A stretch of 64,000 nucleotides of DNA. Origin: Carya illinoinensis. Its lineage: Eukaryota; Streptophyta; Magnoliopsida; Fagales; Juglandaceae. The notes beneath the pieces were generated by a model. It saw only the letters and a list, made by a program, of their open reading frames with translations. It searched no databases and was not told the DNA's origin. The translations under genes and the position numbers were made by a program. Below are positions 43,224 to 55,888 of this stretch, in pieces; position 1 is the stretch's first letter; the number at the start of each line of letters is the position of its first letter. The DNA is taken from NCBI RefSeq assembly GCF_018687715.1, contig NC_056762.1, positions 24,026,864 through 24,090,863 of the forward strand, written 5' to 3'.

Positions 43224-46200
43224 ATGAGTGACAAGATTTTCTTTTGGAATATCAGAGGGTTGGGCAGTTCTAGCAGACATTTAAAACAGTTACTCAATAA
43301 GTTTAAGGCGAGCTTGTTTGCTATTGCGAAACCTTTATTAAAGTTGAACGTATGCATGCTTTGGGGAATTATCTTAACTTGAATTATTATTATCATATTT
43401 CAAATGAACCACAAGGGGGAAAGTTATGGGTGTTCTGGAACGACCCTAATATTTTTGAAACAATAGTGTGTTCGAATCAATCCATTTCTGGGTGGTTGAT
43501 GATGGATGGACAAAAAACGCTGATTACTTTTGTTTTTGCTAAGTGTTCTTATGTGGAGAGAAGGGCTCTTTGGAAAGAACTAGAGGGGATGCAGGTGATT
43601 GATCAGCCTTGGATCGTAGTAGGTGATTTTAATGCAATTAGAACGGACTCTGAGAGAATTGGTGGTAATCCTCGATCTCTGCCTTCTATGAATGAATTTA
43701 ATGATTTTATTGACAGGTGTGGTCTCTTTGAGTTAACCTGTTCAGGACAACGGATGTCTTGGTGTAATGGGCATGCTGGGACCTCCCGGAGTTGGGCAAA
43801 GCTAGATAGAGTGCTCATCAATAATATTTTCTTCACTCGTTTTCAGTTTGCAAAAGTGAACTACCTCAATCGCAAATCTTCGAATCATTGCCCGATGGTG
43901 GTTTCTTTAGATATACCGTTTACTGCACATGGTCCTTATCCTCTTCATTTCCTAAATACATGGTTTTTGCATGATGATTTTTTGAATGTAGTGAAGGAAG
44001 TGTGGAATAGACCAGATGAGGCGACAGGTCTAATGAACCTTCCGACCTATTTGAAACATACTAAGGTTGCTTTAAGAGCTTGGAATAAAAATATTTTTGG
44101 AAGAGTGGAAGGTAATATAAGAGCCCTTGAGGAGAGAATGGAGTTTTGGAGGATAAGCTTCAGCTTGAATTTTCTAAGGAGATTGAGGCTGATATTTTAG
44201 TGAATAAAATAGAGTTGGATTTATGGGAGAAGAGGGAAGCCTCTCATCTGGGTCAACTTGCTAAGAAAAAATGGATCAAAACTCTACGTTCTTTCATGCC
44301 GTTATTAAGCAACTTTGCCTAAAGGGCATGATCAAGAAGATGGTGCTTTCAGATGGAAGGGTTCTGGAGAGTGCCAATGCATTTCATTCTGGTGCTAAGA
44401 GTTATTTTTGGAATTTTTTAAATGAAAGTTTAGAAGTTGAGTAGTGTGATTTGGGCGAGTTAGTAGATGAAAAAGTCTCGGATGAAGACAATGCGATGCT
44501 TTGTGCAGAGCCATCCAAGATGGTAGTAGTCTAGGACTTGATGGCTTCGGGTCAGAGTTCTACATGGCTTGCTCGGATGTCATCGCTGCTGCCAGAGATT
44601 TTTTCAGGGGTGCTCCCTTATCCAGGTTTTACTCTTCCTCTTTTATTGTTTTGATTCCGAAAGTACCTAAGCCGACGAGGTTTGGTAAGTTTCGTCCCAT
44701 AAGTCTTTGCTCCATGGTGTATAAGATTTTTTCCAAGATTATTGTTAACAGATCAACATGCATTATTGATAAAGTGGTGTTGCACAAACAAGGTGCTTTT
44801 GTTCCTGGATGTAGTATCTTTGAAAATATTACGCTGGCACAGGAAATGGTTCATTCTTTGAATAAAAAAATGTCGGTGGCAATGTGATGTTGAAAATCAA
44901 TATGGCTAAGGCTTATGATAGGTTGAATTGGGTTTCTTATTAGAGGTTTTCTTGGCCTTTGGTTTTTCTGAGAGGTTATGTGGGTTGATTGGTAATTGTA
45001 TAAAGTCTATGTGGTTCTCTATTTTGATGAATGGAACTCTGAAATGCTTCTTTAAATCTTCAAGGGGTTTACGTCAAGGAGATTCCCTATCCCCATATTT
45101 ATTTATTGTCATGGAGGAGATTTTAACTAGATTGTTGAGGAAGGAAGGATTGGTAAACATCACCATCCTATTGGTGCTCCTTTGGTTTCCCACCTACTCT
45201 ATGTTAATGACGTCCTCATTTTTGCTAATGGGGGGAAGTGCACAACAAAAAATCTTATGCATGCACTTGAGTTATATGAAAAATGGTCGGGGTAGAAAAT
45301 TAATAAGGACAAGTCCGCGTTATTTGCTTCTAAGATGATTGCATCAAATCAGAAGCATAGTCTGCTCAAAATCACAGGTTTCAAGGAAGGTAATTTTTCA
45401 GTTATGTATTTGGGGGCCCCTTTGAACTTGGGAAGATCGACTACCAGAATTTTGAGTATCTTGTGAAAAAAGTGAGAAAGAAAATAGCTGGATGGAAATT
45501 TTGACTCCTTTCACAAGGTGGCAGGTTGATTCTTGTTAAACATGTTTTATCTAGCATGCCTATTCATATGATGTTAGTGATGAATGTTCTGGTTTCTATT
45601 CTTTCCCATATAAATTCTCTTCTTGCTAATTTTTTATGGGGGGAGATGGACAATAAAAGAAAATTACATTGGTTGTCATGGAAAAAAGTGTGCAAGCCTA
45701 CAAAGGAAGGTGGTTTGCATATTCGGGATTTTAAAGAGGTGCAAAATTCGCTTCAAATGAAGTTTGCTTTCCGTCTTATTTCGATCAATAATTTGTGGAC
45801 TGATTTTTTTCAAGCCAAGTATTCCCGCAAAGCTCATGTTTTAGCACAAAACAGGAGACTCACGGATTCACATTTTTGGGAATCTATTATTTCCGTCTTA
45901 CTAGAAGTAATGGATAATGTGAAGGTTTTGGTCAGGGGTGGTAATGCTTCTTTCTGGTTTGATAGATGGTTATCTTTGGGATTACTCTCCGCTAGAGTTC
46001 AAGATATTGCTAATTTGAACTTACGTATTAGTGATTGTTTGATGAATAACTCTTGGAATACGGATCTGTTAAGGGATTTAGTTGATGCTGACATGGTGGC
46101 AGATATTATACTACATGTTCCGATTGGGAAAAGGGGTTTGGATATAACTGTATGGAAGCCTTCTCCTGATGGTAATTTTTCTACTTTTATAGCTTGGGAG

Positions 46201-47283
46201 GCGACTCAGATTAAAGGGCATTTATTCCCGGGTTATGGGTGGTTTTGGCATAATAGTTTGCCTACACGGATATCTATGTGTATGTGGAGGATCTGGTTTA
46301 ATTCGTTGGCTGTGGATGAACGAATTCAGCATAAAGGGGTCTCGTTAGCTTCTGCATGTGATTGTTGCTTGAGGCGTCAAACAGAAAGCATCGACCATAT
46401 TTTCTCTTGGGGTGAGGTTGTGGTTTAGGTTCGGTTGTTTGCTAGCACAAAAATGGGGGTCCCTTTGACACATTATTGGTCTTGGAACACCAAAGTTTTG
46501 CATTGGTTTAATTATGCCAAGAAGTCTTCCATCAAGTGAACTTTGATTGGTTTAATTCATTGTTTAATTACGTGGTGTCTTTGGAAGAGAAGATGTAAAG
46601 TGAGAATAGAGGGAAAGTCTAAAAATGCTGATCAGGTTTGGCAACCTGTACGTGTATGGATTAAATTGTTGGGTGAAAATCTTTGCTCAGCCCAAAAATT
46701 CTCGGAACATGATAGAGCCGTTTTTGAAAATTTTCAGTTACAATGTCATAACATTGTTTCCAGACCAGGAAAAATAGTAAAATGGTCTAGGTCCCCCGAG
46801 GGTTGGTTTAAGCTTAATTGCGATGGGAGTTGTTGAGGGAATCCCGACAATACAGGAGGTGGTGGCATTATAAGAGATAGTCATGGCTTCGTGAAAGGGG
46901 CTTTCTCTACTCATTACGGACATGGCACTAATAATAGTGCGAAATTAAAGGCCATTGTGGAAGGAATTCGGCTTTGTAAACGGCTTGATATGAATAATAT
47001 TATTATTGAAAGCGACTCTAAATTTGTCGTCGATTGGATTCGTAAAGGGAGGTGCACGTTGTGGTATCTCTGAGATTTTTGGGATGATTTATGTGAGGAA
47101 TTGAGGGGAATGAATTACATTACTGAACACCAATTCAGGGAAGCCAATTTTGTGGCAAATTTTTTAGCACGTGAAGGAGAAAGGGGGAGGACGGAAGTTT
47201 ATAATAGCATTCAAAGAGGTCCTTGGCTTTTAAAAGGCATTGTTCGGATTGATTCTCTGGGCCTTCCTTCTTTTCGCTTCTAG
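43224..47283 (+). pseudogene. LINE copy 2 ORF2 (broken, catalytic residues substituted)
   Basis: ORF2 starts at 43224 (MSDKIFFWNIRGLG). A frameshift near 43345 leads into the rest of the endonuclease (WIVVGDFNAIRTDSERIGG), which ends with SNH (43880-43888) where SDH is expected. Reverse transcriptase fragments are at 44501-44887 (SLGLDGFGSEFY, SFIVLIPKVPKP, FRPISLCSMVYK) and 44928 onward ([16 protein letters not shown]). The active-site motif reads YVND (45200-45211) instead of YADD. A connection domain follows (LWGEMDNKRKLHW, GGLHIRDFKEVQNSLQMKF), then a zinc finger region and RNase H (GGGIIRDSHGF, IIIESDSKFVVDWI). The RNase H Glu segment reads NNSAKLKAI. Several stops and frameshifts separate these pieces. 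Confidence 0.9.
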
Positions 47284-47589
47284 CTGAGTTAGTTTTTGTT
47301 TTTTTGGTTGGTTGTGAGTTGGTTTTTTAGGCTTGTTTAGTTCCTTTTTAGGCATGTTTAGATGTTGTTTTTTTTATAGGCTTGTTTAGGTTGGTTTGTG
47401 GTTTTTTTCTTTTGTTGTTTGGGTTACGATTCGGAGGTCTCTTTTTTTTCTTTATCTATTAACTCCCAGAGGCTGTTTCTGTAACCAAGGTTTCCTTCCG
47501 ACACAAGTGAGGATTTTTAATAAACTTAGGACGAGGCCACTATGACATGTGGCTACCAGCTTTTTTTAAAAAAAGGATATTAAATTTCT

Positions 47590-47813
47590 TATGGCACTGT
47601 TGTTTATTTGGTGTATGTCTATGCCAAGATGGATTATCCACTCTTTTTGTGATGTTTCTTTGGCTATGTTTTTCAAAAATGGTAGATGGTCTTGTAAAAA
47701 AATAAAAAATTTGAATGTATAAAACTAAGGGTTCAAAAGATTCTAAATAGGAATATTTAGTTATCATAAAAATTCATGCTTTTATTTATAATTCTATCAT
47801 TTGAAATTGAAAG
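47590..47813. repeat. Duplicated locus, copy A, resumed after the LINE
   Basis: This stretch continues the segment cut by the LINE and matches 63440-63655: shared runs include TTCTAAATAGGAATATTTAG and TTTATAATTCTATCATTTGA. The match stops at 47814, where an LTR begins. Confidence 0.85.
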
Positions 47814-48331
47814 TGTTGGGGAGATTTTTGCCTAGGGCCCAAGGGCCGCGAAGACCAGCCTAGACTCAGCATCAGGTAGCTCCCCCACACCATAGGGGGC
47901 CCAAAAGTCTAGGGAGATTATGCCACATTAAATGGGTTCACCAAACAATCACGCTATATTAATGACTAAGCCTAGAGGTCCACGCCGCATTAATGGTAGT
48001 GTGGTGGAGGGAGTTTCGGGAGGATTTCCCTTCCCCCCAGGTTGCAAGGTATGGCCTTGTGACTCCTAGGACTGGGTATATATTGTCACTCAACCTTCAG
48101 GTGAAAGGAGACTTCAGACTTCTTCCGCTAGTTAGTTCTTCCTTATACTCAGTACTTAATTTACATAAATCCTTATTTTTAGGGAGCGATCACTGACTTT
48201 GGAATTAGAGGCTCCCCAGAAGATCCCAGGGCCACCTTTCCCACTCTATCTTTGTGTTTGTAGGCCCAAGCAACAGAAGACCTAGACCACTGAGAACCCA
48301 GCCCTTAGGTGTATGAAACACACTGTCAACA
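47814..48331 (+). repeat. Tat-type Gypsy LTR
   Basis: The LTR runs from TGTTGGGGAG to CACTGTCAACA and is directly followed by a TGGCACCGTC primer site. Its left edge coincides with the point where the duplicated locus stops matching 63655. A matching second LTR was not found in the window. Confidence 0.75.
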
Positions 48332-48332
48332 A

Positions 48333-48595
48333 TGGCACCGTCTATGGGATATTCTACAAAATGTGTCATTCGTATGCCTACAAGGACCCGTTCTCAGTTG
48401 GTGTGGGACCAGGAAGAAGAAGCCTCAGTCAACATGAAAACAAGGTTGGCAGCCATGGAGCAACTCGTTGAAAAGCTAACTAACAAGATGGATGTTCTCT
48501 GCGAGGAAAACCAAGTCCTCAAAGACAACCATCAAGATTCGGCACACCATGGAGAGTGGAGTGCTAGCGAGCACCATGAGTCCCAGAGGGAATAG
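48333..48595 (+). pseudogene. Tat-type primer site and gag N-terminus
   Basis: TGGCACCGTCTATGGGAT (48333-48350) is close to the TGGCGCCGTCTGTGGGA primer site of plant Tat/Retand elements. The short frame that overlaps it encodes RTRSQLVWDQEEE and a heptad-rich segment (MEQLVEKLTNKMDVLCEENQ) likely to coil, as at the start of Tat gag. The frame stops at 48595, and no capsid or zinc knuckle follows, so gag is truncated. Confidence 0.6.
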
Positions 48596-49079
48596 GAAGG
48601 TGACAAGGCTAAAGGGGAAAGGAAGCACATGCAAGACGAGCTACGAAAAATCAAAAGAAAGTACAAAGAAATTATAAGAAAGATGGGAAGCTTATCTATA
48701 GTAGATCAACTACTCATTAGAATGGGTTTACCCTACAACACGAAGGTAATGGTGGTCCCGTTACTACCAAAATCCTGGGAGGTCCCGGGGAGGTAGTATC
48801 CCTTCATCGTGGCAGAACGGGATAATGTTTGGGCAACCTCAAGGCTAGACTCGCAAAAAACAAGGCGACCTACGATCCTCTGGAAGGCCATCTTGCTGGC
48901 CACAGACACTAAAACCTTGGTCATTGAGGTTTCCCTGACACACCTCAAAAGAGACCACGTTCCCAAGCAAACAAAGACTCTAAATTCCACCATGGCAGGG
49001 AGGCAAGGCAGGTTAGTAATCGTCAAATATAAGTTTGTATCTCAGTTCTAGGGTTGCAGGATATTTGCATGAATTAATG
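48596..49079. other. Unassigned stretch after the Tat gag start
   Basis: I recognise no domain. A weak 80-codon plus-strand frame at 48809-49051 is Thr- and Lys-rich and resembles no family I know. The stretch is probably internal sequence of the Tat-type element. Confidence 0.3.
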
Positions 49080-49390
49080 CTTACGTGCAACTCCATCTCT
49101 CTAGCCAGGTGCGAAGGTCAATGAGGTGCACCTCGTCTTACATACAGTGCGACTTCTATCGAAGTGTTTGGGCTTTAGGCTTACATGCCACTCAACCCCT
49201 CTCACCAGATGTGAGGGTCAATGAGGAGCACCTGGTCTTACATACCATGAGACCTCCACCGAAGTGTTTTGGGTGAGTTTAGGCTCACGTGTAATCAACC
49301 CCTCTTGCCAAGTGTGATGGTCAACGAGGCGCACCGGGTACTACATACCATGAGACCTCTACAAAGGCTTTGCACGCACACCACGTACTC
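49080..49390. repeat. About 100-bp tandem repeat, three units
   Basis: GGTCAA(T/C)GAGG occurs at 49116, 49216 and 49319. Units share CATACCATGAGACCTC(C/T)AC and (G/A)CTCA(C/A)GTG segments. The units are diverged, so the array is old. It lies between the gag relic and the inverted pol relic. Confidence 0.8.
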
Positions 49391-49850
49391 GATCAGAAGT
49401 TACAAATAAACTCTGCATTGCACGTCGCGCCATGTCCATAGAGGGATGTAGGCAAGCCTGGCTTACGCCCTGAAGGGGTTTCGAACTAAACATTACCAGA
49501 TGCAAAGTATCCGACCCTTACAAAGATAAGTGGGCAAAGAGGACATTATGCTCGGTGGGGTACCAACCAATGTGTGGAATCGCCCTCGCGGCACTAAGAG
49601 TTATTTGGTTGCCAAAGTCAAAGGAAAATGTCAAGTCTTAACAAGTAACCAATGTATTACCACCCACGAAGGGCATGCACAGAGTACTAATAAGAAAAAC
49701 AGGAAGGAACAATGAAGACTAAATCCATAAACTAGAAAAAATTTTATTCATCAGAGGTCAGAATCTTTACAATTGTGATAGTGGTCGAAATTGAACTGTC
49801 ATCTATTGTCCAAAATTATGCGTCAAGTGTACCAAATCGACATATAATAT
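49391..49850. other. No gene recognised
   Basis: Mixed composition. A 61-codon plus-strand frame (49530-49715) has no recognised similarity. The stretch leads into minus-strand pol sequence. Confidence 0.3.
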
Positions 49851-51000
49851 TCTATTCTTTCAAAATTATGTTATTAGCCATGATTGTTGCTAAGGCCTCT
49901 GCTTCCACCCACTTCGTGAAATAATCCACAGCAATAACAATGAGTTATACTAATTTTTAGGGGGCACGGGCCCAACAATGTCAACCCCCCATTATGTGAA
50001 GCCCAAGGCAGCATAATTGATGTTAATTCTTCTAGCGAGCAATGAGGTATTGGCGCATGTTTTTTACACTTCCACATCTTTGATGTATTTTACACACTCA
50101 TTCAGGTATTTCCGCCATCACATATTGTGCTTCTTCTAGAGAGGCATCGAGAAGCTTGATCTAATAGGGTGGATCGAGTTGCATTTTTTTTTTTTTTACT
50201 TTCCTCACCTCCCACTTTTCGTTGGGGAGTTTCTAGTTAGATAAAAGCTTGATCACGTTGAGTGCGCATTCTAGAGCCCCTAATCTTAGTTCTAAGATTT
50301 TCAATCTGATAAGAGGGATTTCTACAATTCTGGTGGTTGCCTTCTAGGGTAGAGCCGATTTATCCATGGTCGACGCAGTCCTTACCAACTTGTCCACCTT
50401 CTAGTTGTCCTCCTGGGCTATTTGCTTAATGTTGAAATATTGAAAACAATCGCGCTTCTCTTGTACATTTCGTAGATACCTCTTAAGTTTTTTCCCCTTC
50501 ACCAAGTGTCCTCTTGTCACATGATAGACTACAACATGGGGGTACACCATTATATCAACTTCTTTTGCGCCTAGTGCTTCTACCTCGACAAGTCCTGCCA
50601 ACAAAGCCTCATATTATGCTATATTGTTGATGATTTTGAACGTGAGCTTTATCACAAAGTAAACTTCTTCATCAGAATCAGACACAATATAAACTCTTAC
50701 CCCTCCGCTAGAGCGACATGAAGAGCCTTCAATGTAAATCTATTAGGGATTCCCCATTGGTGCTGTTTGTACTTCCTCATGAAAATTGGCAAACTCAGCT
50801 ATAAAATCTGTTAAAACTTGCCCTTTTACGAAAATCTAGGGGAGAGACTCAATGTCAAACTCAATTAGCTTGATTGACCAAATCATGAGGTGTTTGGATG
50901 TATTAGGCTTTTGTAGTGATTTCTTCAGTGGAGCCTTAGTTAATACTTTGATCAGGCGAGCCTAGAAGTATGGCCTCAGCTAGCAAATGATAGTTATTAG
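49850..51000 (-). pseudogene. Tat-type Gypsy pol relic (RNase H, integrase), inverted
   Basis: Reading the minus strand from 51000 downward gives the end of reverse transcriptase/RNase H (PLKKSLQKPNTSKHLMIWS, KGQVLTDFIAEF), an RNase H-like piece (YEALLAGLVEVEALGAKEVD, FNIKQIAQEDN), and then integrase start sequence (CKKHAPIPHCSLEE, with a WVEAEAL-like run in another frame). Order and spacing match Tat-clade pol. Many stops and frame changes are present. The direction is opposite to the LTR, primer site and gag at 47814-48595, so pol was inverted or comes from a separate insertion. Confidence 0.72.
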
Positions 51001-51014
51001 CGTTAAGGCTAGCA

Positions 51015-54000
51015 TGTCCATTCGTAAATGATTTTAGTGATTTAAAAATATTATGAGATTTAAATTATGTTGAAAACTCTAAATTTATTTACATGGTTTT
51101 ATTCTCTATAAAAATAATTAGCAAGGCTTCATCATCTAATTTAAGGATGAAGATTATATTTTATAAATTAAAGTCTATTTAAAATAATATTTTATCTTAA
51201 CTCCTCTTTATGTTTTCAGTTAAATTAATGATTACGCATTTTTAAATCAGTATTTAAAGCTCACTGTTGGATCATTTTGGAGACCCCAAGATGAAGGGCC
51301 TGGATTAAATACCCAAGCCCTCTCCCCTTTTCCCTCACTCTTCCCTTTCCCCTCTCTCTCCTCCCTCTCCCTTCAACACCCGATGGCCCCATTTCTCCAT
51401 CCACCGTAGCTCCTTCTTCCCCAGCCTAGCTCCACCGCTGGCCATCTAGCTTCTTCTTCCCACCACCGGTGAGCCTCCACACAACCCTCTCTCTTCCCCT
51501 TTCACTCTCTTGTCGCATGGGCTACCTCCCTCGCACCGCAGCCCAACTTGCTACCGTAAGCCACTGGCCACTTCCCATCGACTTCTCCCTTTGTCGGAGA
51601 TCACCTAGTTACCAAACCTAGCCTCCCTCTCCCTCAGATCACCCCACGCACACACACACGAAATGCACGAGTTCTCCACCATGCTCCGCTGTCGCGCTCA
51701 CTCACACCACTGCACCACCACTACCATGATTCTTGGTCACCCACGACCTCCTTGTAGCATCCTCATGCCCAACCAAGCCCTCCACCTCCCTTACGAGGGT
51801 CTTCGATGAACCTCGATCCAGATCCGCCGCCGTAGGCCACCGTGCAACCACCCCCTCGCCACCACAGCTCCACTAGCAACCCCCAAACCTCCATGCCTAG
51901 ACCTAGCCTCCAGCCACTCCCATTGCCTCACACGCACCATCACTCACTTGGATGCACTGTACATGGCTAGATGCCGCCACGATCCACCACCCTAGCCACC
52001 ATGAGACCACCATGAACCTCCTAAGACCACACCTAGCCCATCCTTAAGCCTAAACCACCACTTTATGTAGTTGACAGCCATTGCACGTGGCTAACCACCA
52101 CTACATGGTGGATAGCCATTGTAGATGGCTAACCACCACCGTAAGCGGTTTAGTCACCACGTACGACTCTTCCGAAGCCTTTGACCATGACGAGTAGCGA
52201 GCAATGTACGGGTTAAGGCCGACGACAGTAAAACCCTCCCTCCCTCATTATTTATGTTAGATGTTAGTTGGTTGATTGTAGAGTTCGTGTCATGAAGTGT
52301 TGGGCATAATTGTGTAGTGTGCTATGAAGTTCTGTGGACTGTGCTGCGAAGTGTGTGTATCAAGTGTGTGCTGTAGTAGTGATGGTGCATATTGTTGTGA
52401 AGGGAGCACATGTGGCATGTACTCCACGTAGTGCAGTGCACACTGTATGGTGTATGTTGAAGTAGTACATGGTGTAGCGTAGTGTGAAGGAGTACACGTG
52501 GTGTGTACTCCACATTGTATAGCAATGCACCATGTGCCATGTGTCGTATTGGTGTATGGCGTTGTGTACTGTGTGGATGGAAAGGAGTTCATGTGGAGTA
52601 CTCCATGTGGTGTCGCGATACACCAGATGGTGTGTCACGAAAGTTTGGATGGGCATCTGGTGAGACAAGTGTGCCCAATGGATTTAACCTATATAATGGG
52701 TAATCTACCCTAAGCATAGGTAGACGATGTTTAAGCCTCAGAGTTGACTTAAAGTCGTGTGGTTTGTATGGATGGAAATGAGAATGAAGTGTGGACGAGG
52801 ATGCATGAAGATAGTAATAGGTATCTTGTCTAAGATTAGGATGCGTGACTTAGTCAATCTGAGTCATGCATCAGAATGTAGTTACTAGGAATAGTAAAAT
52901 GAAGGTCTTATTGTCTTAATCCTAAGGTGAATCATGGAGATTCACTTTAGTGGATGAGCACTGGAGGTAGAACATCGACTTTGGAAGAGGTAGTGACTGG
53001 AAGTGGATTCCGAAGGTTTTATTGTAGTAAGGGACACGTAAGGGCACGAGATAAAATGAGAGTGTTTCTAAGCAAAGTGTAGTTCTATTTCTAGTTAGTT
53101 GCTTATGTACTAGATTGAGAATGACACTAAGGTTATGTGTATACATGTAGGTTTCCCATCTGACACGCACATGAATGGACTGCATGAAATGAGTATGACA
53201 TAGAGTCTAGGTAAGTATTATGTTTATACTCTTCTAGAGTTTTCTAAACAGATATGAAAATGAAAATGAAATGCTTTTTTCTTACTATGCTTTATAGAAT
53301 GAATGACGTTTTATGAAAACAAACTAAGTATAAGTCTTCAAGTATTTATATGTAATGACCCTTCTTGGCAGCCCCTTTTCATGCACCCTAAGTAAGTAAT
53401 TGTATACATGTGATGGATGACTATAAGTAGTAAGTATTGGATGTATTTTCATGAAATGAAATGTGAGGCTCAGGCCTTATGCTTTAAGCGATGCTTTAAA
53501 CGACGAGAAGAAAGTGTTTTAAAATGTCCCGATCAACTGATGTTTTAAATGACGACATGTGCTGATGTTTAAATGATGCCTTGAAAGATGATGTTTAAGC
53601 TCATGCCTTTAATGGGTTTATGAATGACCAGACTGATGAATGAAAGAATTAAAGAAATGACTGAATGAATGAATGCTTTATTGTATGAAAATACGTAACA
53701 ACCATATGAATGAATGAAAGGGTACCAAAGGATTGGGCAGATTGCATTGTTGAGTAAGTAGTACTAGTAGTGCACCCAGTGCTGCCTCCTCACTGAGGGA
53801 TTCCCAACCCGCGGCCGCGGGCGGAATCAGGTCCAAAAGAACACTAACCCCAACACACGGGGGAGTAACAGTATGTAACAGCCAACGAAGAGTGATAAGA
53901 AAGAATGTATGTATGTTAAGAAAGAATGCATGTATGCTCCGACTCTTTAAGAAATGAAGGCACGAGACGTGGGAAAATGTTTTACAAAGAAAAGAAATGT

Positions 54001-54440
54001 TTTACAAAAGAGAATCCTTTTCAAGAAAAACACTACCTCAAAATGTTTTAAATAAACGAATGTCTTATGCATAGTATGTATGGAGTGATTAATGCATGAC
54101 TGAAAACCTATCTTATTATATTTTAATTGTATGAAGTAATGTTTACAAGTCTTTGACTCATTTTAGTTTTTATGTGTTTCCTCTCAGGGACAAGATGAGC
54201 AGTATGCGTTAGGACTGACACTACCCAAGGGGAAGAGCACTAAAGCCTAGGCATAGTGTTTTGTATGAAAGAATTTTAATTATAAAGTTTAATGTTTCCT
54301 ACTGTAACTCCCTAGAAAATTCATAAACACATTTTATTTTATAAACATGCAGTCTTTCGTATCTTGGCATGAAAGGAAAAGTTGTCTTAAAGGTAATTCC
54401 CGCCGTATTTCTTAAAATCATTTTCTAAAGGTCCCACCAC
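51015..54440 (+). repeat. Degraded LTR-like sequence, probably Gypsy
   Basis: The layout resembles a long Gypsy LTR: an AT-rich start, a CT-rich tract (51310-51375), a C-rich section to about 52200, GT-rich low complexity (52300-52660), then AAGGGGAAGAGCACTAAAGC and TGTAACTCCCTAGAAAATTC near 54220-54320 as in LTR ends. I cannot place TG...CA termini or a target duplication. The many short ORFs here, such as those in 52290-52713, come from low-complexity sequence. Confidence 0.4.
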
Positions 54441-54444
54441 AAAG

Positions 54445-54948
54445 ACAGGCTTTATAAGATGAGATGTAACCATCCCCATATTCCAAACAAGGCCTTAGTT
54501 AATCTTAACCGATCAAGATCTTGTTGGACAAAGACTTGTTAAGGCAATATCAATATTTTACATCGATTATGTAATTGATATAGAAAGCAAAATGACAATA
54601 AAACTTGAAAAAGTTGTACGATAATTATTTTCTTCCCCCTCAAGGCTATTTGTGTGAATATGGGAGTGAAATTCACATGCAGAACAGTTTGGTAAATGAT
54701 GTAGGCATATAAAGTAAGAATCTCAATTAATATAATGGTAAATCTATGGTGAAAAACACTCGTGGAAGACATTAAAAGCCACCATAATCATTTAAAAGCT
54801 CTACAATTAAAAGCTTTATTACCTACAAGAATACTAATTAAACACTTGAAAAGTTTTTAAAAAAATCTAAAATGATTCTCTGAAATCCCTCAGCTAAATT
54901 CACCATTCCTTTGTGGTAATCAAAACCATGAGGTACAACTAAAGGCCT
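54445..54948. repeat. Duplicated locus, copy B, left part
   Basis: It matches 10375-10736 and then 19400-19475, skipping the Gypsy element inserted between them. Shared runs include ATTCCAAACAAG, TTATGTAATTGATAT and GTGGTAATCAAAACCA. The minus strand keeps the GFDYHKGMVN frame open here as in copy A. Confidence 0.85.
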
Positions 54949-55886
54949 TGTGTAAATGTAAATTATGTTTGGCTAGGATTAGATGAGTCTATATTTAAAT
55001 TTGAATTATGGATGAGTGTAATTTTTAATAGGATTTTTAGGATTGCATCCGATAAGGATGAGTATTTCAATAGAAGTTATCCGATAAGGATAAGCGTTCA
55101 AATTGTAACTCTTATCAAATCTTATTTAAATTATAGGATAAGAGTTTACAATAGTCCTCTGTATGTTTCGAGTCTAAGAGTTAGTTGAACAGATAAAGAT
55201 GCAAGCTTTATTGAAGAAACTTAAGCTGATTTGAACTCGGTGCAATCCAGAATAATTGATCCAGTCCGAGATGTTCGCAAATTGTTAGCAACATATCTGA
55301 TTGAGATTCTGGATAAACTTGTCAGTAGAGTCATTCTCCAAATCAATCACAGCATTGCCTATTTGTAGAGGAGTAGGCCAATGGTTTGAGTCGAACACTT
55401 GAACAGTACATATTCACAAGCATTGAGAGCTTGAAGATCTGGGTAGAACTTCAAGAGATCATGTAAGAGAAAATTCTTGAGAGAATGATTTTCCAAAAAA
55501 CTCATTCTGTGGGATTGAGTGAGAGCATACCCCAAGGGGGAGTTGTCGTGTTCAAGTTCAACCATTGGATGTTTCAGTAGGAAAGACGAAGATTGGAGAG
55601 AGCTACCTACTGCAGTAGACGATAAGCGGGTCACATCTCTTGGGTAATTGTGTCTGGTTACAAAGGTTTTTTAAACATTTTACTTGTAAAACTCTCAATC
55701 AATAAAATTGGCTTTCCTGGGTTTGGTTGTCCTGTAGTGTTTTACCTTTGAGGAATTTTTTAAAGGGTTTCCCTTCATAACCAAATTATTGTGTTAATGC
55801 TTTCAATATTTTATATTGATTATTAATCCGAGCTAATTGTTTTGTTCAGCATTAGCATGCATAACCAGGGCTACTTGGAAATTTCA
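54949..55886 (+). repeat. Copia LTR (5')
   Basis: The LTR runs from TGTGTAAATG, at the point where locus homology stops (after AAAGGCCT), to TTGGAAATTTCA, two bases before a primer site. There is no matching 3' LTR in the window. Confidence 0.65.
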
Positions 55887-55888
55887 AT

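Larger units (their letters stand above)
41642..47573 (+). mobile_element. Full-length L1-type LINE (copy 2), 16-bp TSD
   Basis: The element sits between perfect copies of AGGATATTAAATTTCT (41626-41641 and 47574-47589). Its 3' end is a short A run before the second copy. The related segments at 60640 and 63425 keep a continuous, similar target (GATATTAAAATTCTTAG) without the LINE, which confirms both borders. It carries ORF1 and ORF2, both broken. Length is about 5.9 kb. Confidence 0.95.

Noticed and set aside
52290..52713. ORFs rich in Cys, His and Thr on both strands
   Set aside because: GT-rich low-complexity DNA gives overlapping frames on both strands; no domain is recognised.
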